Assembly (NCBI GenBank): GCA_023251255.1
Contig: JAHEZD010000023.1
Coordinates: forward strand, 1-64,000
Source: Chitinophagaceae bacterium
GTDB taxonomy: Bacteria; Bacteroidota; Bacteroidia; Chitinophagales; Chitinophagaceae
Reading direction: 5' to 3'
DNA length: 64,000 nucleotides
Position numbers and translations under genes: made by a program. The notes under the pieces were generated by a model. The model searched no databases. It worked only from the letters and a program-made list of their open reading frames with translations, and was not told the origin of the DNA. This document shows, one piece after another, positions 33,862 to 42,453 of the stretch; position 1 is the stretch's first letter; the number at the start of each line of letters is the position of its first letter.

Positions 33862-34590
33862 TCATATTTTTTGCAGGACATCCTCGGCAAGCTTCCTTGT
33901 TTTTTGATTGGAAGCGGGAACCCCATTGGACAAAGCTGCAATCCGCTGCTTCTGAGAAACCAGCAACTGTTTGGAGAATGAGGGCAGGAGGGCGAATGCA
34001 TTATATACGCCGTCATTGCAGTTGGCCGAACTGCCATCATTGCCCAGGCATTTTTCGGTCCTGTTCAGGAGTTCAACCAGCATCTGGTTGTCGGAGGCCC
34101 AGTTGGAGATGATTTCATTGGCGGCCACCAGCCGCACCTGTTTCTGGTCGGAAAAAAGATTTTCTATCAGGTCCAATCTTTTACTGCTCAGTGCATCGAT
34201 GGCAAAGGCCCTTGTTTGCTTATCGTTTGACCTGGACAGTACTTCCACAATTTTTTTGCCCGGTGTTGGTGCTGCATAAAGGATGGCTTCAATGGCAATA
34301 TTCCTTGCCGCAGTATCCTTACTGGTGAGGTGCTGCATAAAATCCTTGATCAGTTCGGACTGCCCCACATTGGAGTTGACCAATGCCACTTGGAACTGGT
34401 TCTCGTTGTTGAGCTTTTGTATTTCTAGTTGGCTCTTGTTGTGTTCATTGGTAAAGTACCAGCCCAGTACAGCAATGGTAATGGGAATAAGCAGGCCCGT
34501 AAAAATGGGCAGCTTGTCCCAAATGTCTTTCTGCTTGCTGCCCAAGGCTTTTTCCATTTTGTCGAACCGTTCCTTGATGTCGTTTTCCAT
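33862..34590 (-). CDS. Single-pass membrane protein with HEAT-like repeats, unknown function
   Basis: A 242-residue protein from the ATG at 34590. A charged N-terminal helix (MENDIKERFDKMEKALGSKQ) precedes one membrane segment (about 29-46, LPIFTGLLIPITIAVLGWYF); the rest is helical with HEAT-like pairs (DTAARNIAIEAILYAAP, DKQTRAFAIDALSSKRLDLI, QVRLVAANEIISNWA). Such proteins usually scaffold other proteins at the membrane. I recognise no named family. A second gene on the same strand lies upstream (nuclease at 34704), 113 bases away; they may be co-transcribed. Confidence 0.65.
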   Translation of the reverse strand: MENDIKERFDKMEKALGSKQKDIWDKLPIFTGLLIPITIAVLGWYFTNEHNKSQLEIQKLNNENQFQVALVNSNVGQSELIKDFMQHLTSKDTAARNIAIEAILYAAPTPGKKIVEVLSRSNDKQTRAFAIDALSSKRLDLIENLFSDQKQVRLVAANEIISNWASDNQMLVELLNRTEKCLGNDGSSANCNDGVYNAFALLPSFSKQLLVSQKQRIAALSNGVPASNQKTRKLAEDVLQKI

Positions 34591-34703
34591 GTGTGATTGA
34601 TGAAAGGTGAACAGGTTGTTTACAACTAAAAAATAGGCCACCGGAATTTTTGCTAGGGTGACAGTTTGATTTTGAGGCATCAACAGGTTCCCCAAGGTTA
34701 CCC

Positions 34704-35387
34704 CTATTCAAACCGTAGGCCCGTTTTCGCTTCAATATCGCTCACTTTCTCCTTGATGGTGTCCGGTTGATTACTGCTCGGCTTTTTGTTCTGCCCCAGC
34801 CATGCTGCTTTTTTGCCGCCATCATAAATAATTACTTTCCAGTAGGCCGTAGGTATGGCAATGCCATCCAATCTCTTGTTGCCATAGAGGCATCCTGTGA
34901 AAACCTTAATATTGCCGTATTGTCGGCAACTGTCCCTTGTGGCTTCTTCCACGGCTTCCCACAAGTGCTCATTGAAATATTCCTGCTGCGGTGCGGTATT
35001 GGTATAGTACATGACCTGGCGATAGGCCTTGGCGTTGAAGCAGAAATCGGCGGCGGGGCTCAGGTGGCCCTTGTCGTACACGCCATTGTTTTTGTACACA
35101 CCGTTGAATGCCTGCAGGTTGTTGCCCACCAGTTCATCTGCATAGAAAGTGGATTTCCGTTTGATGACCGCTTTCAAGTGGGCCTTGGTCAAGGTGTAGG
35201 TGGTGTAAATAGGTGCTTTTTTTACCGTGTCGTAAACGGTGGTATAATACGTATGTTTCAAGGTGATGGTCTGTGCGCTGGCCATGGGTGCGAGAAAGCC
35301 AAGGAGTGCAACAATGGCTATTGTTTGGAGGTATTTGCTTGCTGGGATGCAAACAAATGTGACCGGAGCAATGGTTTGTTTGGACAT
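34704..35387 (-). CDS. Exported DNA/RNA non-specific endonuclease
   Basis: A NucA/EndA-like beta-beta-alpha-metal nuclease of 227 residues. The signal peptide lies at about 15-35 (YLQTIAIVALLGFLAPMASA). The catalytic block is DKGHLSPAADFCFN, in which the family's usual DRGH is DKGH, with the His base kept; metal-binding Asn in YYTNTAPQQEYFNEHLWEAVE and the VFTGC strand follow. It probably degrades nucleic acids in the periplasm or outside the cell. The Arg-to-Lys change at the first motif is conservative. I used the ATG at 35387; another Met lies 7 codons upstream. Confidence 0.82.
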   Translation of the reverse strand: MSKQTIAPVTFVCIPASKYLQTIAIVALLGFLAPMASAQTITLKHTYYTTVYDTVKKAPIYTTYTLTKAHLKAVIKRKSTFYADELVGNNLQAFNGVYKNNGVYDKGHLSPAADFCFNAKAYRQVMYYTNTAPQQEYFNEHLWEAVEEATRDSCRQYGNIKVFTGCLYGNKRLDGIAIPTAYWKVIIYDGGKKAAWLGQNKKPSSNQPDTIKEKVSDIEAKTGLRFE

Positions 35388-35638
35388 ACAGTTGGGTTTT
35401 GAATGCACAACAAGTTATACATGATCCCGTGCATTCAAAACTTTTTGGGAGGTATTTTCAAAAATTGCGTGCTACTACCTAGTTGCCTGCGTAGCATTAC
35501 CTAAGCGGCAATCCGAATAGGGTGCAAATTTTTTGGGTTATGCCATATTGCTCCAATTATTTTTCAAGGTGGGGAGGAAGAAAACAGCAGAAAATAATTT
35601 TTGTCAATTTTTATAACGAGACATTCTTGTTGCCAGCA

Positions 35639-36181
35639 TCAATACAGTTTTGCCCGCAGGAGTTTTGCATACTGCTTGGCCGATGCCAGGAAGCCTGCTG
35701 CATCCTTGCTCTTCATTTTATTTTTTTGCTTGTCGGAAAGGATGGTATCGAACAATTGTTCGTTGTCAAAGTAATAGCGCCCCGAAGATTGCAGGTTCAG
35801 CTTCGTATAATCAAAAGACTGGGTGGAATCATTGATTGGATAAACACTTGTTGTGGCGTACACAAAAAACAATTTGCCTTTATCAAAATAGTATTCGTTC
35901 TGCAACACTTTATTGGAAAGGCCAATCCATTCCACTAGCTTTTTTAAGCTGTCCCCTTTGAAATAACCTGTTAAACTGGCGCCATTGTCTGTATTATGGC
36001 CCAAGAAGGTTTCTGCATCCTTGATGGTTTCCAGTCTGTAGGGTTTGTCCTTGTTAATGGCCGTATACTTTAACCGGATGTCAAATAATTTTTTGGTGAA
36101 GTCTTCCTTGCCCTGAGCGAAGGAGGAAGTGATGGTGAACGTGAGGAACAGGGCAAGGGATAAGTGTTTGAAGATGGGCAT
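35639..36181 (-). CDS. Secreted protein of unknown function (180 aa)
   Basis: Signal peptide MPIFKHLSLALFLTFTITSSFAQ with cleavage after FAQ. The mature part is small, Tyr- and Lys-rich and mixed alpha/beta (YYFDKGKLFFVYATTS, RYYFDNEQLFD), with a basic helical end. No named family is recognised. It stands between two short spacers, leftward, downstream of a repeat-bearing region; an AATTTTGCC element upstream is close to a -7 box. Confidence 0.65.
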   Translation of the reverse strand: MPIFKHLSLALFLTFTITSSFAQGKEDFTKKLFDIRLKYTAINKDKPYRLETIKDAETFLGHNTDNGASLTGYFKGDSLKKLVEWIGLSNKVLQNEYYFDKGKLFFVYATTSVYPINDSTQSFDYTKLNLQSSGRYYFDNEQLFDTILSDKQKNKMKSKDAAGFLASAKQYAKLLRAKLY

Positions 36182-36638
36182 GAATGGAAATATTTACTTG
36201 GGCAAAATTCGGGGAACTTGTTTTGTTGTTGACTTTTTTATCATTAATAACGTTCATGGAGTTATTTCTGGTTCCAGACGTTGTTCCAAGTATTGACACT
36301 GATGAGCAACCTTCCCGTTAGTAAAATTTAAAAAAATAACAACCCTAACAAAATGACAAGGTAATTAAACTGATACTTAAAGCAGGAGATTGGGAAGGGT
36401 AGTGACTCATTTTGAATATTCCTTCTTCCAAAGAATGGCAGGCTTGTCGAAGGTGTTTTATATGAGAAGCTACTGGTTTCGACAGGGCTCAACCTGACAC
36501 AAAAAATCAAAATGAGTCACCACCTTGGAAGTATAATTTTATCGGAGTATCTTATTGGCAGATATTTGCGCCTCGCACTGCTTATTAAGTAGATAAGTTA
36601 ACACGGCGCAATAGGCCCTAACAAAAAATACTTCAAGG
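36182..36638. other. Spacer upstream of uxuA with a MITE-like element
   Basis: The 457 bases contain the inverted-repeat element 36398-36524 and otherwise nothing that I can identify as a gene. The uxuA promoter must lie in the last 100 bases (ATATTTGCGCC near 36561 is a candidate -7 region). Confidence 0.5.
36398..36524. repeat. Dispersed inverted-repeat element, copy C, with 18-bp outer arms
   Basis: GGTAGTGACTCATTTTGA (36398-36415) faces TCAAAATGAGTCACCACC (36507-36524) with a single mismatch. Inside, GGCTTGTCGAAGGTG faces TTTCGACAGGGCTCAACCTG, the same core as the elements at 7.5 and 15.9 kb. The nested arrangement over about 127 bases looks like a miniature inverted-repeat element with no coding capacity. 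Confidence 0.75.
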
Positions 36639-37817
36639 ATGAATTATGCTTTCAAACAGACCATGCGCTGGTATGGTCCCAATGACTCGGTTAGTTTAAG
36701 TGATATCAGGCAGGCTGGCTGCAGTGGCGTGGTAACGGCCCTGCACCATGTACCCAATGGAACCGTATGGAGTACGGACGAAATAAAGAAACGCATAGCG
36801 GAAGTGTCCGCAGCGGGACTGGAATGGAAAGTGATTGAAAGTATCCCCGTGCACGAGAACATCAAAACGCAATCGGGCAATTTTGAACAGTATATAGAGA
36901 ATTATAAGCAGAGCATCAGGAATGTGGCAGCCTGCGGTATTGAAGTGATCACTTACAACTTCATGCCCGTACTTGACTGGACAAGGACCGACCTTGCCTA
37001 CACGGTGGAAGACGGCAGCAAGGCACTCCGTTTTGAAAAAGCGGCTTTCGTGGCTTTTGATGCTTTTATTTTGAAGAGGGAAGGGGCTTTGACCGAATAC
37101 ACAGCCGAACAATTGGCCAAGGCCAAGCAACGTTTGGAAGCCATGAGCGGTGAAGAAAGGGAATTATTGGTGAGGAACATCATTGCAGGTTTACCGGGCA
37201 GCGAGGAAAGCTTTACGGTGGAACAGTTTGCTGATGTACTGAAAACCTACGCTGGCATAGATGCCGAAAGGCTCCGCAATAATTTGATCTATTTCCTGCA
37301 ACAAGTGGTGCCAGTGGCTGAAGAAGCCGGTGTGGTGATGGCCATCCATCCGGATGATCCGCCTTATCCGATCCTTGGCCTGCCAAGGGTGGTAAGCACG
37401 GCTGCTGATGTGGAAGCCCTCATCAAGGGCGTACCTTCCGTGGCCAATGGGCTCTGTTTCTGCACTGGTAGCTACGGTGTGCGTGCAGACAATGACCTAC
37501 CTGCTATGGTGAAGCAGTTTGGGGAGCGGATCCATTTTGTGCATTTACGCAGTACGCACCGGAATGCGGAAGGTGATTTTTATGAAGACAACCATTTGGA
37601 AGGCGATGTGGACATGTACAGCGTGGTGAAGGAACTGGTGGGCGTGATGCAGCAACGTAAACTGGGTATCCCCATGCGACCCGATCATGGTCACCAGATG
37701 CTGGATGACCTGAAGAAGAAAACCAATCCAGGTTACAGCGGCATTGGCAGGTTAAGGGGCCTTGCAGAACTTAGAGGATTGGAAATGGGCATTTCAAGGG
37801 CCCTGTTCCACGGTTAA
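36639..37817 (+). CDS. uxuA: Mannonate dehydratase
   Basis: Converts D-mannonate to 2-keto-3-deoxy-D-gluconate in glucuronate breakdown, in the cytoplasm. It has 392 residues, normal for UxuA. Diagnostic segments are [19 protein letters not shown] at the start, [22 protein letters not shown], the metal and substrate residues around [29 protein letters not shown], and [12 protein letters not shown]. No uxaC or uxuB is next to it in the window; the SDR at 29 kb is a possible but unproven partner. A strong hairpin terminator and repeat arrays follow. Confidence 0.96.
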   Translation: MNYAFKQTMRWYGPNDSVSLSDIRQAGCSGVVTALHHVPNGTVWSTDEIKKRIAEVSAAGLEWKVIESIPVHENIKTQSGNFEQYIENYKQSIRNVAACGIEVITYNFMPVLDWTRTDLAYTVEDGSKALRFEKAAFVAFDAFILKREGALTEYTAEQLAKAKQRLEAMSGEERELLVRNIIAGLPGSEESFTVEQFADVLKTYAGIDAERLRNNLIYFLQQVVPVAEEAGVVMAIHPDDPPYPILGLPRVVSTAADVEALIKGVPSVANGLCFCTGSYGVRADNDLPAMVKQFGERIHFVHLRSTHRNAEGDFYEDNHLEGDVDMYSVVKELVGVMQQRKLGIPMRPDHGHQMLDDLKKKTNPGYSGIGRLRGLAELRGLEMGISRALFHG

Positions 37818-37820
37818 AAT

Positions 37821-37949
37821 AATGTGCTGATTAGCTAATTCGATAATTTGCTAATGAATATTGCAGGGTGGCGAGCAATGTGCTAATATGCTAATTCGAT
37901 AATTTGCTAATGAATATTGCAAAATGGCGAACAATGTACTGATTGGCTA
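37821..37949. repeat. Tandem 56-bp repeats, left array
   Basis: Two complete units (37821-37876 and 37877-37932) and a 17-base partial unit (37933-37949). Each begins AATGTGCTRAT and contains AATTCGATAATTTGCTAATG and ATTGC. Read as its reverse complement, the unit matches those of the right array (38052-38358), so the two arrays face each other. Confidence 0.85.
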
Positions 37950-37976
37950 TAATGCATATACAATGCGAAGATGTGG

Positions 37977-38017
37977 CAAGGAAAACCATTTGCAATACAA
38001 ATGGTTTTCCTTGTTTT
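37977..38017. terminator. Perfect 16-bp hairpin between the two repeat arrays
   Basis: CAAGGAAAACCATTTG (37977-37992) pairs perfectly with CAAATGGTTTTCCTTG (37998-38013) around a 5-base loop and is followed by TTTT on the plus strand. It is placed to end transcription of uxuA and probably of the convergent lipoprotein gene. Confidence 0.85.
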
Positions 38018-38051
38018 ATGAAAAATATTATTTATTGAATTATGACTAATA

Positions 38052-38358
38052 ATTAGCACATCAGCTAATCAGCACATTGCCTACCAGTCCGCACCTACAA
38101 TTATCAAATCATCAAATTATCCCATTATCTAATTGCCCTCCACTTCGCACCGATCATTAGCAAATTAGCACATCAGCTAATCAGCACATTGCCGTTCACT
38201 TCGCATCAATCATTATCACATCATCCCATTATCCAATCACCACATTGCCCCCCACTTCGCATCAATCATTATCACATCATCCAATTATCGAATCACCACA
38301 TTGCCCCCACCTTCGCACCGAGCATTAGCAAATTAGCACATTGGCTAATCAGCACATT
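38052..38358. repeat. Tandem 56-bp repeats, right array
   Basis: One shortened unit (38052-38099, 48 bp), four units of exactly 56 bp (38100-38155, 38156-38211, 38212-38267, 38268-38323) and a 35-base partial unit (38324-38358). The unit is ATTAKCAMATYAKC..., AATCASCACATTGCC..., CACTTCGCAYC. Units alternate between two versions, suggesting duplication and conversion. The last unit overlaps the stop codon of the lipoprotein gene. There is no separate spacer class, so this is not CRISPR. Confidence 0.88.
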
Positions 38359-38842
38359 AATGAAGACTTACCACCCTTGCTATTTGCCAGCCCGCTTTTG
38401 TCCGTTGCCATAGGATCACAAACTTGCTGGGATGTGGCGTGTCGGGATTGTTCTGGCTATTGTGGAACTGGTGCATGCCCATTTCCACCGCACCATAATC
38501 CTTAATGGGATACACTTCAATGCTGCCCTTGATCAGTTCCCTTGTCACTTTTCCGCAGATATGTTTCCTGGTGCTCTCAAGGATTTCGTTTTTTGAGGTC
38601 ATCAGCCCCCCTTGGTCATGGTAAAACTCGATGCTATCGGAGTAGATGGTGGATTGCTTGCCAATATTGCAACTATTGTAGGCATCAAAGAAGATACTGT
38701 CCAGCTTTACGATGGAATCATAGAGTTCTTGCGAATCTGGCTTGTACGTCTTTGTTTCATCCATTGGCTTTTCCTTTTTTTCGGAACAGGATAGAACAAC
38801 AAGACAGCAGCATAAGGAAACGAGGGACAATGTTTTTTTCAT
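38357..38842 (-). CDS. NTF2-like (DUF4440-type) lipoprotein
   Basis: A 161-residue lipid-anchored protein: MKKTLSLVSLCCCLVVLSCSEKK, with the probable lipidated Cys in LSCS. The mature part has the SnoaL/DUF4440 pattern of an alpha-beta cone fold: a helix ending DAYNSCNIGKQ, YSDSIEFYHDQGGLMTSKNE, then ILESTRKHICGK, and the closing strands FVILWQRTKAGWQIARVVSLH. Family members are ligand-binding proteins or enzymes; no catalytic residues can be assigned. Its stop codon lies in the last unit of the 56-bp repeat array. Confidence 0.8.
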   Translation of the reverse strand: MKKTLSLVSLCCCLVVLSCSEKKEKPMDETKTYKPDSQELYDSIVKLDSIFFDAYNSCNIGKQSTIYSDSIEFYHDQGGLMTSKNEILESTRKHICGKVTRELIKGSIEVYPIKDYGAVEMGMHQFHNSQNNPDTPHPSKFVILWQRTKAGWQIARVVSLH

Positions 38843-39322
38843 CTTGACTATAGATTTGAAATAAATGTAGGGCTTATTGTAACTAAACCGCCACTAGAGC
38901 TGCAATGTTTTGGTAACCCAATCTTAAAAGATGGCAAGCCCCCTAGTAGGAATCGGTCTAGAATTATTAGATGGAGTGATATGCAAGCGGTTGCAGAACT
39001 GAACTAAGCAGCCTGTGACAAAATTCCCGTGGCAGTTTAGAAGGACAGAAATCCTACGAAAGAATTGTGGTAAATTTTTTGTGGCAAAAAAAATTGCCAC
39101 AAAAAAATTGCCACAAAAAGAGGCTGCCTGGAATTCAGTGTAGTGGTGAGATAGTTTAAGTTGGTATCCAATGTTGTGACATGCAGTTTGTTGAACCTCT
39201 TTCCAAAACGCCCCATTTTCCCTGTAAACCCAAATAGTGGATTCCCATCGCATTCAAGTACCAACTATTGAATGCATAAGCAAATTTTTATCCCTTATTT
39301 TGCAATGTGTAAATTTGACACT
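38843..39322. other. Spacer upstream of the GH31 gene
   Basis: The 480 bases hold the TTGCCACAAAAA repeat at 39075-39119 and no convincing gene. Near the end, TAAATTTG (39310-39317) is a perfect -7 box only 5 bases from the GH31 ATG; if used, the transcript would be almost leaderless. TTATTTTGC at 39296-39304 is an alternative. Confidence 0.5.
39075..39119. repeat. TTTTTTGTGGCAA hairpin plus third copy
   Basis: TTTTTTGTGGCAA (39075-39087) pairs with TTGCCACAAAAAA (39094-39106) around AAAAAA; a further TTGCCACAAAAA follows at 39108-39119. The three copies suggest slippage-type duplication. Confidence 0.7.
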
Positions 39323-41668
39323 ATGAAGAAAATATTGCTTGCCGCCCTCACCATATCCTATATGGCTGCCCATGCGCAGAACCGTCTAAGTGAACAGATT
39401 GGCAGCATAAGAAGAGTAGTTCCCATTACGGGCGGCTACGAGTTTGAACTTTCCAATGCCTACGCAAGGATAACTTGCTACAATGCTACCACTGTAAGGA
39501 TAAGAGTGAGTAAGGGGAAATTTACAGATGATTTCTCCTATGCCATTGATGAACTGGCTGCGAAAGGGAAAATCATCAATCCCAACAATTCGGGCAGCAA
39601 ACGTTTTTATGAAACGGATTCATTGCGGATCACCGTTGAAGGGGAACCTTTCCGTGTGAGTATCTACAACAGTAGGAACGAACTGTTGAACGCAGATGAA
39701 GCGGCTTTGGGCATTTCATGGTTCGGCAACCAGGTAAGCTGCTACAAGCAGTTGCACAAAGATGAAAAATTCATCGGACTGGGGGAGAAGACAGGAGGCA
39801 TTGACCGTCGTGGTAGTTTCTTGCAGCACTGGAACAGCGATGTACCCGGCTATGGACTGAATGCCGATCCCTTGTATTCTACCATACCTTTTTTTATTGG
39901 CCTACAGAACAAGCTCTCTTATGGGATATTCTTTGACAATACGCACAGGTCCTATTTCAATTTTGGTGGCGGTGCCGATGAGAACCTGTTCCATTTTGGC
40001 GCAGATGATGGGGAAATGAACTATTATTTTTTTGGTGGTTCATCTGTGCAGCAGATCATTAAGGACTACACTGCCCTCACTGGCCGCACGCCCATGCCAC
40101 CACTGTGGAGCCTTGGCTTCCAACAGTCACGCTGGGGCTATGACAACCAGGAACAATTACTGACCATTGCCAAAACATTCCGCGAAAAGCAAATGCCTGC
40201 CGATGTAATCGTAAGCGACATCAATTACATGGACAATTTCAAGATATTTACCTGGAGCAGCAAGTTCCCTTCCGTGAAAAACATGCTGGGCCAAATGAAA
40301 GGGATGGGTTTTGATATGGTCACCATCATTGATCCGGGTATCAAGGTAGAAAAGGGCTACAAAGTCTATGAAGAAGGACTGGCACAGGACCTTTTTGTAA
40401 AGTATCCCAATGGTAAGACCTTTATAGGTTCGGTATGGCCGGGCCGCTGCCATTTCCCCGATTTTACCAAACAGGCAGCGAGGACATGGTGGGGCAACAA
40501 TTTCAAGGAAGCCTATGTGGACAATGGTGTAAAAGGTTTCTGGAACGATATGAACGAGCCTGCAGTATGGGGCAGGGAGTTCCCCAACCTGATTGAATTT
40601 GGCGAGGGCAAGGACAGGAAAACATTGTACAGCGTGAAGAATGCCTATGGGCTGTTGATGGCCAAAGCAACTTACGAAGGAACGAGGCGTTTGTTAAACG
40701 GGCAAAGACCATTTGTGCTCACAAGGGCATCCTACAGTGGCGTGCAGAAATATTCGGCCCAGTGGACAGGTGATAATGTGAGCACTGACGAGCACATGCT
40801 ATTGGGCTTCCGTTTGCTGAACAGCATGGGCTTAAGTGGCGTACCTTATGTGGGCATGGACATTGGTGGTTTCATGGGCAATCCATCCCCTGAATTGTTT
40901 GTCCGCTGGATGAGTTTGGGCATCTACTCCCCACTCTTCAGGAACCATACCCATTTTGGCTACAATTACCGCGAACCTTGGTTGTTTGGTGAATACAATA
41001 CCGAGAAGATCAGGAAAATCCTGGAACACCGCTACCAGTTGCTACCTTATTTATATTCCTCTTTCTATCAAGCACATCAAACAGGCATGCCCATCAACAG
41101 GATGCTTCCCATCAACTATACATTCGATGAAAAAGTGTACGATGGCAAGTTTGAGAACCAGTTCCTCTTTGGCGACAATATGCTGGTAGCTCCATGTGCT
41201 TCCACACAGTCAACAACCGAAGTTTATTTTCCGGGCAGTGGCAAATGGTACAGGTTGAGCAATGATAAGATATATGAAGGTGGGCAATCAGCTTATGTGC
41301 CTTCGCCCATTGAGGACCTGCCAGTGTTTGTAAGGGCTGGTGCCATTATTCCTATGCAGTCCATCATCCAGAACACCAAGGAAAAAACAGACGGGATCCT
41401 GTACCTGCATATCTGGAAGGGAACGGAGAAAACTTCTTTCGATTATTATGAGGATGATGGCGAGACCTATGGTTATGAGAAAGGTGGTTTCTACCAGCGG
41501 AATATCCTCTATGATGCACGCTCCAACAAAATAATGCTGGAGAAAAAGGAAGGCAGTTATGCTTCCAAGTTCAACAAGTTGAAAATCATTTTGCATGGCT
41601 TTGATAAATCCGATAATTTAGATTTTTCCCTAACGGACGCTTCCATGATTATTGATTTGAAAAACTAA
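39323..41668 (+). CDS. Exported GH31 family glycoside hydrolase (alpha-glucosidase type)
   Basis: A 781-residue enzyme with signal MKKILLAALTISYMAAHAQ, likely periplasmic. The N-terminal beta-sandwich (about 30-260, with NRLSEQIGSIRRV and FIGLGEKTGGIDRRG) precedes the catalytic barrel: PPLWSLGFQQSRWGY, nucleophile Asp in GVKGFWNDMNEPAVWG, acid/base Asp in SAQWTGDNVS, and LFRNHTHFG. C-terminal beta domains follow, including YEDDGETYGYEKG. Substrate is an alpha-glucan or a related alpha-glycoside. The stop codon is 4 bases from the ATG of the next gene, so the two are co-transcribed. Confidence 0.94.
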   Translation: MKKILLAALTISYMAAHAQNRLSEQIGSIRRVVPITGGYEFELSNAYARITCYNATTVRIRVSKGKFTDDFSYAIDELAAKGKIINPNNSGSKRFYETDSLRITVEGEPFRVSIYNSRNELLNADEAALGISWFGNQVSCYKQLHKDEKFIGLGEKTGGIDRRGSFLQHWNSDVPGYGLNADPLYSTIPFFIGLQNKLSYGIFFDNTHRSYFNFGGGADENLFHFGADDGEMNYYFFGGSSVQQIIKDYTALTGRTPMPPLWSLGFQQSRWGYDNQEQLLTIAKTFREKQMPADVIVSDINYMDNFKIFTWSSKFPSVKNMLGQMKGMGFDMVTIIDPGIKVEKGYKVYEEGLAQDLFVKYPNGKTFIGSVWPGRCHFPDFTKQAARTWWGNNFKEAYVDNGVKGFWNDMNEPAVWGREFPNLIEFGEGKDRKTLYSVKNAYGLLMAKATYEGTRRLLNGQRPFVLTRASYSGVQKYSAQWTGDNVSTDEHMLLGFRLLNSMGLSGVPYVGMDIGGFMGNPSPELFVRWMSLGIYSPLFRNHTHFGYNYREPWLFGEYNTEKIRKILEHRYQLLPYLYSSFYQAHQTGMPINRMLPINYTFDEKVYDGKFENQFLFGDNMLVAPCASTQSTTEVYFPGSGKWYRLSNDKIYEGGQSAYVPSPIEDLPVFVRAGAIIPMQSIIQNTKEKTDGILYLHIWKGTEKTSFDYYEDDGETYGYEKGGFYQRNILYDARSNKIMLEKKEGSYASKFNKLKIILHGFDKSDNLDFSLTDASMIIDLKN

Positions 41669-41672
41669 CTGA

Positions 41673-42362
41673 ATGTCCCATCAAAAGCAGCAGCAGCACC
41701 ATGATTTATTTGAAAACAGGAAGCAGTTCCAATTGGAAAGATTGATTTTGTTCAGTGATGCGGTTTTTGCCATCGCCATTACATTGTTGATCATAGAAAT
41801 AAAAGTGCCCGAGATACACCATAGCACAGACCTTACCCATGACCTGAAAGAAGCCCTATCTGAAAAGTTCCCGGAATTTTTTGGATTGGTGCTGAGCTTT
41901 GCTGTAATTGGCCAATTTTGGCACAACCATCACCGCCTATTTGGTTTCGTGAGCAATTACAATGGCAGTTTGGTGTGGCTGAACCTGCACATGCTTTTTT
42001 GGATTATCCTTGTACCATTTACTACTGGGCTCAATTCAAGGTATGGCAATCTCAATTTGGTCTGGCAGATATACAGCTTCAACCTTTTCATGATTGGTAT
42101 TTCATTGTTCCTACTGTACAGGTATATTGGCAACCCCAAACACAGCTTATCTGACCTGGCCAATGACCAATTGAACAAGCGCTTCTCCATGTACAGGAGC
42201 CTGTCTGTAGCTTTTATCTTTTTATTGGGTGTTGTGCTTGCCAATTGGGATGGACAATTGATTTCCAATATCTCCAGGTTCGTTTACTTCCTGATTCCCG
42301 TTGCCATTGGCATTATTAATAGGCGTTACCATCATGCAAGGAAAAAGGTTCATCACAATTAA
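41673..42362 (+). CDS. TMEM175-family potassium channel protein
   Basis: A 229-residue inner-membrane protein with about six transmembrane helices. The first helix carries the family signature RLILFSDAVFAIAITLL, the (R/K)xxxFSD pore motif of bacterial TMEM175 (DUF1211). Known members are K+-permeable channels that lack the classical TVGYG filter. It follows the GH31 gene by 4 bases and is surely on the same mRNA, an odd pairing for which I know no functional reason. Confidence 0.88.
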   Translation: MSHQKQQQHHDLFENRKQFQLERLILFSDAVFAIAITLLIIEIKVPEIHHSTDLTHDLKEALSEKFPEFFGLVLSFAVIGQFWHNHHRLFGFVSNYNGSLVWLNLHMLFWIILVPFTTGLNSRYGNLNLVWQIYSFNLFMIGISLFLLYRYIGNPKHSLSDLANDQLNKRFSMYRSLSVAFIFLLGVVLANWDGQLISNISRFVYFLIPVAIGIINRRYHHARKKVHHN

Positions 42363-42453
42363 TTGTACAGGAACCTAGCTTTCCTTTCTTTGCGGATATT
42401 TTGTTTTACCCATTATCTATGGGTAACTGCTAACAAATGAAATCAAATTATCT

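Noticed and set aside
29005-37817. One complete uronate- or fucose-degradation gene cluster
   Set aside because: The SDR, alcohol dehydrogenase and uxuA are separated by unrelated genes and long repeat-bearing spacers, and no isomerase, kinase or aldolase of those pathways is present among them.
38052-38358. CRISPR array
   Set aside because: The units are 56-bp tandem repeats that diverge along their whole length; there is no constant repeat alternating with unrelated spacers of fixed size, and no cas gene is nearby.
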